Below are positions 20,965-34,215 of a stretch of 64,000 nucleotides of DNA, piece by piece (within the stretch, counting starts at the first letter, position 1; each line of letters starts with the position of its first letter). Made by a program: the position numbers and the translations under genes. The stretch covers positions 25,022,001 to 25,086,000 of the forward strand of contig OX327700.1 of NCBI GenBank assembly GCA_946807835.1, given 5' to 3'. This DNA is from Ailanthus altissimus. Lineage: Eukaryota > Streptophyta > Magnoliopsida > Sapindales > Simaroubaceae. Under the pieces are notes generated by a model. The model worked only from the letters and a program-made list of their open reading frames with translations. It was not told where the DNA came from and ran no database searches.

Positions 20965-23940
20965 ATGGCTTTTGGTAAATCAAGATGTGTAAAGTCAGTA
21001 ACTCCCATGATTTTACATGATTTTAGCAGAATGCTAATAGATCCTATTGTTTTTATATTTATTATCAGGTTCAGGCCTTCAAATTTTCTATAATCATTTT
21101 CTTGTCTTGCTTTGTAGAGTTCAGGATGATCTTGAAGAAAATGGAGGTGCTGAAGTCAACCACAGGGATAACAAGATTCAAATGCCTAAAGCAAGCGACG
21201 GTTTTATTGAAAATACGGAAAAATCTTTTAAAGCTAAACTATTTTGCAGAGTATTTTCCGAGGACTACAGGAAGGTCAGGAATAATATGATATTTGATCC
21301 AAATGGACAAACTATTCGCAAATGGAGCAAGATTTTGCTAGTGGCTTGTTTAGTTTCTGTATTTGTGGATCCTTTGTTTTTCTACTTGCCAACAGTCAGA
21401 GCAGAAGTGTGCATAGATAAAGGATTAAGGAGTACTGCTCAAACTGCTCTGACCATCATAAGAACACTGGCTGATGCATTTTATGTGATTCAGATTTTTG
21501 TTCGTTTTCGTACTGCTTTTGTTGCTCCTTCTTCTCGAGTTTTCGGAAGAGGGGAGTTAGTTATTGACCCTTCAAAGATTGCATCAAGTTATCTACACAC
21601 CGGCTTCTGGTTAGACCTCATAGCTGCCTTGCCTCTACCTCAGGTGTGTAAATGAAATTTTGGACAATCTCATTTACTATCCGTGTGGATATGGCCTACT
21701 CATGATATAGTGATTAACTTGTTAATGATGGTGAAGTGTTTTAATGTGTTGCAGTAATATGTTTGATGGATTTTTCGTTTCATCACAGGGCTTGATGTGG
21801 GTGGTTATACCCAATCTTAAGATTTCAGCTGATACAATTACTAGTAACATTCTTCGGAGTCTCATCCTTTTTCAGTACCTTCCACGAGTGTTCCTTATAT
21901 TTCCTCTCAAATCAAAGATCGTTGAGAAAACCGGCATTGTGACGGAAAAAGCATGGACAGGGGCTGCATATAACCTTCTGCTTTTCATGTTGGCTAGCCA
22001 TGTCAGTACAAAAAGGCCATTTTTTTTAAACAAGCTTCATATTCCAATTCAATAACAAGGAATGATAAGGGATTGTGCATTCTAGAAAGTACAGCTTTTC
22101 TCCTTTTTGATACTTTATTAGTGAGAATCAATGATGATCATCCAATATTTGGGATCAGCTTCTGATCCCCTGATATGGGAAATCATTCTAGATTTCATAA
22201 ATCCGGGTCATTTTGAATCTCCTAAGAAGATTATTTTCCTTCTATACATAAGAAACACTTCTTCGGATACATACATTGCCTCAGTATTGGCATTTAGTTG
22301 CGTTATTTAATAAGCTGAATAACTTTCAATCTTATTCTCTTATTTGAATAAAGGTTTCAGGAGCTTGCTGGTATCTTCTATCAGTTGAGAGACAGGCAGC
22401 TTGCTGGAGAAGTGCTTGCAACCTTGAGCAGCCACAATGTGAACAAGGATTCTTTGATTGCAGCTGGCTTAAAGACCCTCGCAGGATCGATTGGTTCAAA
22501 TTAAGCAATGTCTCAAATAAATGCGATCCAAATGATAATTTCTATCAGTTTGGCATTTATGCTCATGCAGTGTCAGACAATGTTATAGGCTCCCCATTCT
22601 TCAATAAGTACTTCTACTGTTTCTGGTGGGGTTTAAATAACCTGTGGTAAGCTTACTTCTATCTCCAGTACACTAGTACTGATGTTTCTGAAGAAACCAG
22701 CAGTTTCAAATACTTTTACCATATTTTCTTTTTAATCGTCTTTCTTCTCATCTATGAGCGTAGTTCCATGGGACAAAATCTCTCTACAAGTATTTACATT
22801 GGAGAAATACTTTTCACAATCCTCGTTGCCACTCTAGGACTGGTTCTCTTTGCCTTGCTCATTGGGAATATGCAAGTAAGTCCTTCAAATGGTATCCTTA
22901 CTCAAACTGCTTTTGCCATTTATTGACTACAAATCATAAGTAGCTTACATTCCATTGGCAGAGATACCTCCAATCTACAACCATTAGATTGGAGGAATGG
23001 AGGATCACGACAACTGATACAGAACAATGGATGCATCACAGGCAGCTGCCTCCAGAACTAAGACATTCTGTACGAAAATTCAATCAGTATAAATGGGTGG
23101 CTACTAGAGGAGTTGATGAAGAAGCCGTTCTCCAAGGCCTTCCATCTGATTTGCGGAGAGAAATCAAGCGCCATCTCTGTCTCAATCTAGTCAGACGTGT
23201 AAGTTCTTGTATATATGTAACTGTTAGACGTATTATCAACGCTGAAAACGAAAATCAATTTCTCATCGTTATATTGTTATTATCTTCAGGTTCCATTGTT
23301 TGATCAAATGGATGAAACAATGCTAGATGCAATATGCGAGAGACTAAAGCCTGTTTTGGGCACTGAAGGCATGTACCTTTTGCGGGAAGGTGATCCTGTA
23401 AACCAGATGCTATTCATAATCCGAGGCCATCTTGATTCCTATACTACTAATGGTGGCCTTGCGGGCTTCTTTGACTCATGCCGGATTGGCCCCGGGGATT
23501 TCTGCGGGGAGGAGTTGCTGACGTGGGCCCTGGACCCTCGTCCAAATGTCATTCTCCCGTTATCTACACGCACTGTCAAAGCCATAACTGAAGTAGAAGC
23601 ATTTGCTCTTATGGCTGAGGACCTAAAATTTGTAGCATCACAGTTTAGGAGACTGCACAGTAAACAACTTAGGCACAAGTTTAGGCTTCATTCACACCAA
23701 TGGAGAACATGGGCTGCATGTTTCATTCAAGTTGCTTGGCGCAGGCATAAGAAATTGAAAGCAGAAGCCAAAACAAAAACTAGAGAGCCTGGACAAGCCT
23801 CAGCTGGATCATTTTGGGACAGGTATGCAGAGAGCTTGATTGCTAACGCTAGAAGTGTTAGCTTTAGGCAAGCTGGGTCAAAGTCTTGTGATATAGTGAA
23901 CTCACTGCAGAAGCCTGAAGAGCCGGACTTTGAAGATTGA
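20965..23940 (+). CDS. Cyclic nucleotide-gated ion channel, CNGC14/17-like (copy 1, 686 aa, 7 exons)
   Basis: Exons: 20965-20993, 21118-21643, 21789-22001, 22354-22646, 22764-22875, 22962-23198, 23290-23940 (2061 nt, all in phase). Plant CNGCs are plasma-membrane cation channels, many Ca2+-conducting and calmodulin-controlled. Six membrane segments are visible: S1 about 80-102, S2 117-139, S3 172-195, S4 205-225, S5 239-266, S6 366-390. The pore carries GQN at 357-359. A C-linker (392-470) leads to the CNBD with phosphate-binding cassette GPGDFCGEELLTWALDPR (538-555). An IQ-type site WAACFIQVAWRRHKK (611-625) follows. The C-terminus LQKPEEPDFED matches group III members. The start is fixed by a 29-nt first exon shared with copy 2. 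Intron 1 uses a weak donor, GTCAGT. Length is normal for the family. Confidence 0.93.
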
Positions 23941-23973
23941 AGGCAAAAGTTCCCTCAAAATTGAGCTTGAGAC

Positions 23974-23979
23974 AATAAA
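23974..23979 (+). terminator. Candidate poly-A signal of CNGC copy 1
   Basis: AATAAA occurs 34 bp after the stop codon at 23938-23940. It is close for a plant 3' UTR, so a later signal may be used instead. Confidence 0.35.
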
Positions 23980-24759
23980 ACGCTCTATATTTAAATGTCT
24001 AGTGCTGTTGTAGACCAACAAATTGAAGCATAAGAGAAATAGTTATTTGTTTTTCTGAATTTAAGATCCCAGTTAGATACGTAGTCTTGATTTTTTCTTC
24101 AATCGGTGATGTAGAATAGAGCTTTTCGATTGCTACAATTTTAATTGGTCAATGGGCCTTGCCTCAACCGGAGAGCAAGAAGGCCTTTGTCATAATTTTA
24201 AAAATTGTATTAAAAATTAGTATGGGTCAAAAATCATCCAAGTTCCAAGCAGAACTTGTCAAATTTCTAGTGGAATGGATATTCGTTATCCTTCTTCCTT
24301 TTCCCTTTAATTTTTTCCAAATTGAAAATTAATTAGACTGAAGTACTTTTTTTTTTTTTGGTATGTAATACAAACAACTTGATTAAATGTTAATTTTCTT
24401 ATATTCATTTTCCATTTTGAGAAAAAAAAGGCTCAGAATAAATTCTATTACAATCACGTTTTTATTGCATGTTGAATTACTAAAAAATCAAACATAAAAA
24501 AAAATATAATTTAATGTTGTTATGGAAGAACGAAAATTAAACAAAGATATGTCACTATTTAGTGGTCGGAGGATAATCACTCAGATAAAAAATAAATAAA
24601 AAACTCTCAATTCATTCATGTAAAATAACTTTCATCTCTCGCCCACATAAGTACCCAAGTGGTGGTTACCATATGAATTTAGATCGGCTGAACTCATCAT
24701 AAGTGAATCCACCCAATTCCAAAAGTTGCTGCAATAAATAATTTTTTATTAGTTGATTT
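23980..24759. other. CNGC copy 1 downstream flank and spacer
   Basis: 24120-24200 (ATTGGTCAATGGGCCTTGC ... GAAGGCCTTTGTCAT) is matched downstream of copy 2 at 40900-40965, showing that the duplication includes a little 3' flank. 24230-24290 weakly resembles 63635-63690. The remainder is AT-rich with no gene. Confidence 0.6.
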
Positions 24760-24869
24760 CCCTCGTTAATTTCTGAAGGAGAAAATTACAAGAATTAGAC
24801 AGATTCTAGAATAATGTCTAGTCATACTGATATAGCAGGCTGAAAATAAGAACAAGAAGCCTAATTAAA

Positions 24870-27485
24870 GGGAAATTTTTGGACATGACATTAAAATTTA
24901 AGGCTTATTCTCTTTTAGATACACTTTAATTTTTAATTTTTTTTGGGCCAAAATACATATTTTAGGATAATTTTACTCTCAATTATATTTTCTCTATATT
25001 AAATAATTAATCTCAAAAAAAAAAATACCCAAAACCTCTAAACAAGCATAGACATTGCTTTCCAAATATCCGATCAAGTAGACGAAAAATTTCTACCAAA
25101 TTGATATTAAATATTTAGTAAGTTTTTCAAATTAAAAATATATTATATAATATGTGGAGAAAATAAAATATTTTTGCGATATAAATACTTAAAATGCATA
25201 CATTGATTAAAAATGGGAGTGAAAATAATACAAAATAATGTAAAATGGGTGCAAAAGAAGTAAATAAAACAAATGTTGTGCAAAAATTAGGGAGGCAGTC
25301 AACGCAACAACTACACAAGGCACTTAGCATGCGTTAAGTGCCATATGTAGGCATTTAGTGCCTGAGCTTGGCGCGCACTAAGCACCTACATATGGCGCTT
25401 AGTGCGCTTAACATATTCAATTCGCATATTTCATGCGATTTGTTTTCTAAATTTGAATTTTTTTTCATTCTAATCACAATTTTAACATTTTGTCTTTTGT
25501 TATAAGTATCACAAAGCTTGTTTTAACCATTGTATACTTAAGAGAAAGTGAGAGAATTTCAATGACAGTGTTAAGAGATATATTAGATTTTAAAATATTG
25601 ATATTTCGGTTTTAAAATATAAAATATGAAGCATTACTGAAAAAAGTTTGTTATGTAATTGGAGTTGATCAAGTGCAGTACAAAACGATAGAATTTCTAC
25701 TCATTTAAAAATGATGAAATTGAAACCAACTGTACTTGAAAATGATGATAATGTGGTTTTTTTGGTTCAGCCTCCATTAAAAGAATAGCAATTTCAAATA
25801 ACACATTTTTTGCATTTCAATGTAATAATGAATCAACAAAGTTATTCATCAGGAACACATGGCCAAAAGTATATATGTTATATGCTTCCTTTTCCTTATA
25901 GCCATTTTTTATCTTCGTTAATTTTTTTTATTGAAGTTGTGCTTAAGCTATTATAGAACATGCTCCATGCAATTATAACCATGAATAAGTATTGAACTCA
26001 TCCTCGATGAGCCTAAGCACAAAATATTAGATTGGTCTACGATCGTCCTATCGTATCAATAGTTTATAGAATAAATAAAACAGATACATTTTTGCAATAT
26101 CCGTATCATCCTCAACCCTAAAATTTACTGTAGTAAATTACATATCTAAATTCTTATAGGTCAACTCCCTTCTATTTTTAAATATTTAACTCATAGTCTA
26201 TTTTCAAATTTTTTGTTTAACTCTTTGATTGAGGGATAATCTCTCATCCTTAACCCATAATCAGATAAAATTCTAATGAGAGAATTTAATGCCCTTCTAG
26301 CATATGAAAATTACAATTCTTTAAATAGGTTTTTGGTACGCACATGTCTTAATAAAATCTTATACACTAATATATTTGAGAATGAAATTTTATGTATATC
26401 TAGAAAATGATCAACACATGTGATCCTAAATAATTTCATCTACCTGGATGTCAACTTATGCCTAATGACATTTAAAGCCCACAACTTCATGTAAAGAGTG
26501 ATTGATGATCGGTAGAATTCGTTTTGTGGAATCATAAATATTTTTGACACATTTTACTTCTTGAAAAAAAAAAATTATTAATACATGAAAAGATAATTAA
26601 ATAAATTTAACCAATTAATAACTAGAACTAACCTATATTAAATAGCAATTTCGAATGTAAAAAAAACATTTATTCATGTAACTATATTTTATATAATTAA
26701 TTTAAATTTTGAATGTATTAATTTTTATTAATTAATGACATAATATTGTTTAATTTATTATTTTATAAATCTAATTCATTAAATTGAGAACATTAATGTC
26801 AAATTAAAATATATTTAATATTTAAACAATTAAATTTATTTATTTTTTATTAAAATTAAACACCAAAATAAATTATTAATAACATATTAATTAATTTATA
26901 ATTTAATAATTAATTTATAATTTTTTTAATTAAATTTAAATTAAATTAAATTTTAAAAAATTGGAGTACCAAGTGTCAAGACTAGAACGTGCCATGTGGC
27001 ACTCCAAAATGGGTTAGTGTGGTAACACTAAACACACGCACCGGCGTGTGCGATGGTGGTAGACAGCGATTTTACTAGTTTTTGATCTTTTAGGCTATTT
27101 TTTCATCAATTTCTCAAAAAATTAAATTAAATTTTCAAAATATCTACTCATTTTACACAATATCTAGTCATTTTACATAAAACTTTATTCATTTTACACA
27201 TTATCACAATATAAACATCATTAATAAAAAAGATTCATAAACTTACCAAGTATTTACCATTTTTCGGTGATAATGTAATGGTTTGGTTGCCGATCTACAA
27301 GTTGCTGGTTGGTTTGAGTTGATTTTTGTGAGTTTTGTGTTTATGTTTTGGTGAGAGAGACAAATTTTTGAATTTTGAGAGTGGAGGGGCAAAAACGGGT
27401 TATTTAACTAAAATATATTAGAAAATTAAAGTATGGTTCGAAAAGATTAAGACTAAAATATAGGGGTCATTTCCAAAAATTTCCC
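24870..27485. mobile_element. Non-autonomous MULE-like TIR element (2616 bp)
   Basis: It begins GGGAAATTTTTGGACATGAC and ends with the inverted GTCATTTCCAAAAATTTCCC. The inverted ends stay recognisable, with mismatches, for about 70 bp. Flanks are TAATTAAA at 24862-24869 and 27487-27494, an 8-bp perfect match, or 9 bp with one mismatch. The uninterrupted sequence (AATTAAAGGTGGAGCT) survives at copy 1 of the block (near 17630), so the empty site is visible in the same window. There is no transposase frame. Subterminal AT-rich sequence and an internal hairpin (25331-25405) are present. A 9-bp duplication suits Mutator-like elements; 8 bp would suit hAT, but the long TIR favours MULE. Confidence 0.8.
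25331..25405. repeat. Imperfect 31-bp hairpin inside the MULE-like element
   Basis: Arms 25331-25361 and 25375-25405 are reverse complements apart from a few mismatches. They share a perfect core GCCATATGTAGG and ends CTTAGTGC-like, around a 13-nt loop. The arms also contain repeated CACTTAG/CTAAGTG words. The stem is the only GC-rich patch in the element's left half. Confidence 0.7.
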
Positions 27486-27737
27486 ATAATTAAAGGTGGA
27501 GCTGCTGAATTATAAGACCTGGAAACATATTTAACAATGTAATATTATTTTCGATCATGTAAAACAGACTTAGAATTTCTACAAACAGCATTCTAACCTT
27601 GCTCCTTCCAGATCCATCCAATATCACCTAAAATGTCAAAGAAGTTCTTTGCTAATGCCATAACTTCAAAGATAGAGTTATGGTGATGATGCCAAGGCCA
27701 TCTACTTTTGACATAACTCTTTAGACCAATAAAATCT

Positions 27738-30700
27738 TGTAATACCCTATTATCACTTTTTAAGATAAAATAGTTGTAAAGACTACATGTGCATAATAAG
27801 TGATGTTAAACTTTTATGCTTACTTATAATGTTCATATTGTACGATATAAGGAAGAAGAAAATTTTCATTTTTGTTATGGATTTTTTTTACTTAGGACAG
27901 GGACCTATTATCAAGTTAGATGCTAGGTTTTATATAAGTTAAATTTTGGGCTTATATGAGATTATTGAGATTATACTTAAATTCATGTATTATAAATTGA
28001 AATTAACATTTTTGGGCTTAATAAAACTAGGTCCAAACCGTATGCTATAATTTGGATTATGAGCGATTGTGAGAAAAAGAGTAAATATTTGATTGGATTG
28101 ATAAAGTCAATAAAGGGCAAAAAGGTATATTTTTAGGCATTATATCCATTTTTCAGCAACCCTAGCCACCCATTTAGATTTTTCTAGACTTAGAGAGAAA
28201 GGGAGAGAAAGAGAACAAAGAGGATTGATATTATAAAGAAGTTTTTTTAGGACCAAAAATGTATTCTTATAACTTTTTCTCTAATCTTTGTATTTGTTAT
28301 GTGATTTTGTAAAGTTATAAATTTTAAAAACTTAATAAATTGAGGATTTGATGATGATTTTATGAGACATATTGATTATTGAAAATGATTAAATAGATAA
28401 GACGATGAATCATGATAAATCTCAGAATTACTATATAACCATGGATCAGTCCAAATTTTTTATAAAATATTGTGTTTCAATTTTGGATTTAATTTTGTAG
28501 CCCATGAAATTAGACATTCTAAGGAGCATTTAGAACTCGGAATCATTGAAAAACTCTATGAACTAGAGTTTTAGTGATTTTTCAAAAATGACTTTGAAAT
28601 TATGAAAATCCCTTATTTTTATAGTAGAATCTGATTTGCGAACTAGGTTTAATCTATAAAATGATCTTTAGAAAATTATAGATTTTTTGTAAAATATGTC
28701 TAGTATATCGTATCCAAATTTGAGAATTTAAATCATTGGTGGCGAATTTTTATGATTTTCTAAAAAGAGTAATAGTTTTAGTGCAGGAATTTGTTTGATA
28801 GATTCTAAAAGTCTTGAAAAGAAATTATTTTAAAATACTTTATCAATGAATTTACCCTGGAATAATTTATTATGAACTAAGATATGTGTTCTATGTAGTC
28901 ACCACTTATCCAACACTGAAAAAAATAAATATTTATATATATGTATAATATTCATATTTTATTTGTATGTGGATGATACTTAATTTATATATTATTATTA
29001 GTATTGTATGTATAGATTAAATATATACTATTAGTATTGGGTTTATTTGCAACACTTTAGATTTATTTTAGGGACCAAATTGTAATACTTTAAAAGTTTT
29101 TGGCGTTAATTTATAAATACTAAAAGTTAGCCTCTTAGTATAAAAATATACATTTTAAACCATAATTTATTCATTTTTGGGTCGAGTCATCCCTTTAGAG
29201 AGTGAAAAGAGAGAAATAAAGAGGAGAGAAAGAGAAGAAGAAAAAAAAAATTAGAATTTAGATTTTTAAGAGGTATATCATAACTATTTATCAATTTATT
29301 AGTATTAATTAAGTTAATTACTTTAAGTTTTGATTTCTGGACAAATAAAAAATTGGGGATTTGATGTGAATTTTGTAAGATATATTGAGAATTAATGATA
29401 ATTATGTAGATAGCTTGATAAATCATGATGAATTACAGAATTTCTACTTGATAGTCTTTTGATTAAGAAAGTTTATAAAATGTTGTGCTTCGATTCTGGT
29501 TTTGAATTTTGATACTATGAAACTAGACATGTATAGAATAATTTGAGACTTTAAATCGATTGAAAATTTTAGAAATTAAATTTGTAATGAATTTACTAAA
29601 ATGACCCTGAAATTCTAAAAATTTTCTGTGTTAACAATATAATACAGTGACAAATAATTTTGATCCGCTAAATGATCTTCAAAAATTATGAATTTTTGGA
29701 ATATGATAAATTTATATGTCTAATATGATATATTAAAAAATAAAAATTTATATCAATGCGGTTAAATTGTTATAATTTTTTAAAGCGTATCAGTTTATTA
29801 TAGTATTTACTTAATAGATTTTTAAAGTTATGGAATAAAATAGTTTTAAAATACTTTTGACAGGGATTTTAAAGTGAAATATTTATCATGGATTAGAATA
29901 TGTGTTAAGAGTACTTTTTTGATATTTTTATAATTTTTGAGTTAGTATATGATTTTATAAAATTGGGAGACTGAATACTGTTCAGTAAATATCTTGATCC
30001 CGCTAGAATAATAGTTTGGATTTGATGGTGTTTATGAAATGGATTGTGTAGGAATTATGATATAATATTTATACATAAGGAGAATATATGAGTTAAGAAA
30101 GATATATTCTAATTTTGGAGCAATTTGACATCATTTGATGTATAAGAAAATTTTATTAAGTGTAAGTGGTCAGAATGACAAGTTTTGAGAAACCAAATAA
30201 TTAGACCAATTCGATGTGATAAGTGCAATATGTGTAATTTTGTAAGTTATTTAAAGTATTTTATGTGAATGTTGAGGCTTATGAAAGGATTAATTTCCAT
30301 TGATAGGTTAAGAAGAATTAAGTCTTGTAGCCAAAAGTGTTAAGAGGTAAGTATACTAAATTTTTACTGAAATCATAATAAGTATAGTAATTGTCTATGT
30401 ATGATTTTGTAAATATACTTAAAAATATGTTTATGTTATGCCAAAGTATATTTGATATGAAATGTGAAAGACATATGTTTATGAATATGAGCATTGACAT
30501 TGAACATGGACATATAAGTGTTTATGAAAGTGAGCTTTCAAAATGAAATGTGTTTAACAAAGAAAGCTTTTGAAGTGAAAAATGTCCATGAGATACGTTT
30601 TGTATTTTGAGGATGGTTGAACTCACTATTTACTTAGTAGACACCTTATGTGATTTGTGGAGCCTTTATGTGTGGCCTTTCCTTCAGGATTGATATATAT

Positions 30701-33320
30701 TATGTGTTCCGTATGTCGGGAGGATCCTATTGGTATATAAAGGAAGATTGAGTCATCACATTCGTGTGATGGCGTATTGGTACATGTGAGAGGATTCACC
30801 GATGATTAGGGTGAGGTTTTGGCTCTTACCTTCAGGCTTGAGCATTATATATATGTAATTTATACCTCACTTATACTATTCCTCTTCTACGATATATCAC
30901 CTACGAGTGACATTTGACTCATTATGTGATATGTGATATGTGATATGAAAGTCCTACTAAGTAGTAGTTGAGTGATGGTATTCCTATTATATGTTTCGAA
31001 AAAATGTGTAAGTGCTTACTGAACATGTGATTTGATAAGATTATGATTTTGATTTATCACGGCATATCATACATATGCATTATGTATATATATATGTATG
31101 TATGTATTTGTATTTTGATAAATGAAAAACTAGTATGCTTACCGAGTTTTATACTCATTATAGTTTATGGTGATTTCAGGTAAATAAGGTACATGTGTGC
31201 TTAGCGAATTTGGCAAGGCTTCTGTTGTTCCTTGGGTTCCCTAAGTTGCTAGGTTGCTAAATGTTTCATTTGTGAATACGTAGTTTAAGATATTTAATTT
31301 GTCCCTATTAAATAAATACTTATGTATTATTTTATTAGGTGTAATTGTATTTGGTTTGTGCTTCACCAAGTATAGTCATAAGTGGAACTTTATGTTGAAC
31401 TTACTAGCAACTTGCTAAGAATTTCTATGTTGAATTTAAGTTTAAAATTTTATTCAATATTAATTATGAGTGCACATTATTGAATGAGTGTAAATTATGT
31501 CGTGTGTTAGATCTTTTGAGTCTGGAGCGTGACATCCTGAGTAATTTGGAGGTAGTTTCATAATTTTTTTTATTAAATGTGTGATTTATAAAATTTATAG
31601 ATTAAAGGCTGTTCAATGGATATTTTAATTTGATTAAGTTAAGGACTTAGATTTAAGAATAATTATGACTTAGGTTTTGAAAGAGATCAAACCCAATTTA
31701 CTTGAATTGATAATGATTTATGTCTCAAAGAGTGATATATTTTGATAATGTTGTAAATGAACCTTATTTGATAAATAAGAAAATTTGGTTAGATAACTAT
31801 GGTCGAAATTAGAAGGTTTTAAGAAATCTTTAGTTTTAAATTATGATCCAACTTTAGATTTATATTACTTTATTAGTTTCAATTATTGATTATTATTATT
31901 ATTTTAGGACTCCAAGGAGACAAGCTTTATGATTTGAGTCGAGGAACACAAAATCTACCTTAGGCTCACAAGTAGGAATACCTAATGGAAAAGACGTTGT
32001 GCGTTGAACTAAATAAATGTACAAGGAGTTTTGTAAGTAGATACTTCAACTATTTTAATGATTCTACTTCATGATTTTAAAAATATATATTTTTAAAGCA
32101 TATTGAGCATAGTTCTTTTTTTTTTTATGTATGTTTTTTCTTAATGATCATTTATCTTAATTTATGTTTATACTTGAGATAACATTTTTTATGTATTAAC
32201 AGTATTGGTTTTTTTTAATGGTTTGAGATAAAAGAGTATGTGATATGATATAATAAAATATTATAAGTCCATATTGTATAAAAGAAATGAATTTGAAACC
32301 ATTAGATCGTACTCTCCTCATTCAAATAGAGATATGAGATTTAGGTATTTGAAACTCGTCTGTATGCATACATAGGCTTTGAGCTATATGTATGAGTGTT
32401 TCTCTTTGAGAGCTTGTTTGCTCTCCGAATACATATAATGAGGATATGATATGAGTACGTCCAATACTCTATCTTGTGGTCATTCTGGGTATGACGAAGT
32501 TTCTCTATAGATACTAGTTTAGTATAATTTTTTGTATAAATAGTAGTATATGATATTTTTAAATATCAAATGTGTACGAGCATGCTCAACTATGAAAAGG
32601 TAAGATAGAATAAGATTTTCATATTCCTACTCGAGTATATAATTTTATGATAATTTATATTATTAATGATTTATATTATTGTGTTTAGAGATTAAAAAAT
32701 ACATTTTCTATATAACTAATTTTATACAGAGATTTTATACGCTTTAAATAAAGATTATTTTATGCATTATAATTATTTTTTATAATGAATAATAAGAGAC
32801 ATGTTATTTATGTATTTATCATCGCTTTTAACACTATTTTAATTTTTAAACCACTTTCACTTATTGGGTCAATCGATTTACCCTATTTTTTAATTAAAAT
32901 TTATTCCCCCAAGAGATTGTGGGTACGAATCAGCTCAATTGAATTTAAACTTAAAAGTTAAGTTAGACGATAGTATAAGAAGTCTTTATTTTTCGAGTTG
33001 GTATATTTATAGAGTTATAATAGAGTTCACTGAATCATAATTATTTGATCTTTTGTTTTCAATGTTAGATGTATAATTTGGAGTATTAATATGATAATAT
33101 TTAATTTGTGAGAGATGAATATAATTTTTATCAATTATAAAAAATAATAAATTAGAGGTAATAAATGATTATTTGTTGATGTGTTGTGAACTAAATATTG
33201 CAGGGGAATAAAGTAGGACAGAAAAAAAACTCTACCGTATTGTTTAAAAAAAACTATTAATCTGATAACTAGATCTTGTGTTATAGAGAAATGATTCAAT
33301 ACGAATTTCTTAGAGAATTC
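27738..33320 (+). mobile_element. Tekay/Del-type gypsy LTR sequence (LTR-A), interrupted
   Basis: It starts TGTAATACCC at 27738, the usual opening of Del/Tekay LTRs. 28140-28893 contains GAGAGAAAGGGAGAGAAAG and a long U3-like region homologous to 29330-29900 of LTR-B. It is interrupted by LTR-B at 28894-31534 and seems to resume at 31535 (CTGAGTAATTTGG), running on to the restored flank near 33330. Its 3' edge was not located. No coding domain is present, so it is a solo or truncated LTR. It interrupts the duplicated CNGC upstream block. Confidence 0.55.
28894..31534 (+). mobile_element. Tekay/Del-type solo LTR (LTR-B, 2641 bp) nested in LTR-A
   Basis: It begins TGTAGTCACCACTTATCC and ends GAGCGTGACA. 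It aligns along its length to the solo LTR at 51012-53620, including the GAGAGAAAAGAGAGAAATA tract, the ATTGGTACATGTGAGAGGA box and TTATGGTGATTTCAGGTAA near 31165-31185. Flanks TTCTA (28889-28893) and TCCTG (31535-31539) differ at two positions. LTR-A on both sides is homologous to the middle of LTR-B, so one family member inserted into another. Confidence 0.75.
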
Positions 33321-33334
33321 GAGCAGCTCGTTTC

Positions 33335-34215
33335 AAACCTCTTTCCTAGCACTATGACATCAGCATGAGCATCACTAACAAGTCATGCAATCTCCTTTCA
33401 CCAACAAATTTTAATATCACCTGAAATCTTTAATTTGATGCTGAAATAGCAGCAAATGAACTGCCAAAGTAAAATGAGAATACATTAACAACATTTTTTT
33501 TTTTAAAAAAAAAACCAACCTAAAAAAAATACACACAACTAATCAACCCATTTAAACGAAAGAGTAAATTTCTGCCAAAAGGGAAGATCATAATTCGGAA
33601 GAAACTTAAAATATTTCATCAAATAGTAAGAGTTTGAATCTATTTGACAATAAATTAAGGAGGGATTTCTTTTTTTTTTTTTTACATTTGATATATTAAA
33701 TTTTTTTAATTCAAAAAATACAACAATGAAATGAAAGCCCGATAAGATCTAGATAACAACCTGATGTATTTGGATTAATTTTTTTAAGGAAGATCTAATC
33801 CAAAAAGAAGGGGGTTGACAAAGATAACTCCTATAAAAATATGATTAGTGATGAACGATGATAGTGAAATTACAACGTTTAGATCATATAAAAATCATGG
33901 GGTAAAAAAAAAGTTAACTGAAGAGGTAAGCAAGTACATTAATTATATAAAGATGAGCAGATGAAAAATGACTACCCGGAAATTATAAACATTGTGCATG
34001 ACGGTACTGGGATTAATCAGATTATGACAACACATACCCTTGATTGGTTGTTTAGGACGTTACTAAGTATACCTTTTTCTTAATGTTGATTTTTGTTTTT
34101 GTTTCTCTTTATATGTTTGGCCTTTTATCAGAAAGAACTTATTCCAACAGTTGATTTCTATTGGTTTAGGCACGTACCTTGATTGGTTGTTTAGCTTACT
34201 AAATTTACTTATATA
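33335..34215. repeat. Duplicated CNGC upstream block, copy 2 (right part)
   Basis: It continues the block interrupted at 24869 and 27735. TAGCACTATGACATCAGCAT, TCACTAACAAGTCATGCAAT and CCTTGATTGGTTGTTTAG match 17890-18660 in order. It also includes a promoter-like module at 33820-33970. Confidence 0.8.

Noticed and set aside
22989..23303. Independent 104-codon ORF
   Set aside because: It is exon 6 of CNGC copy 1 running into intron 6.
29187..29426. 79-codon minus-strand frame, also 30318-30500 and 52512-52799
   Set aside because: Inside long Del/Tekay-type LTRs; AT-rich and not conserved between LTR copies.
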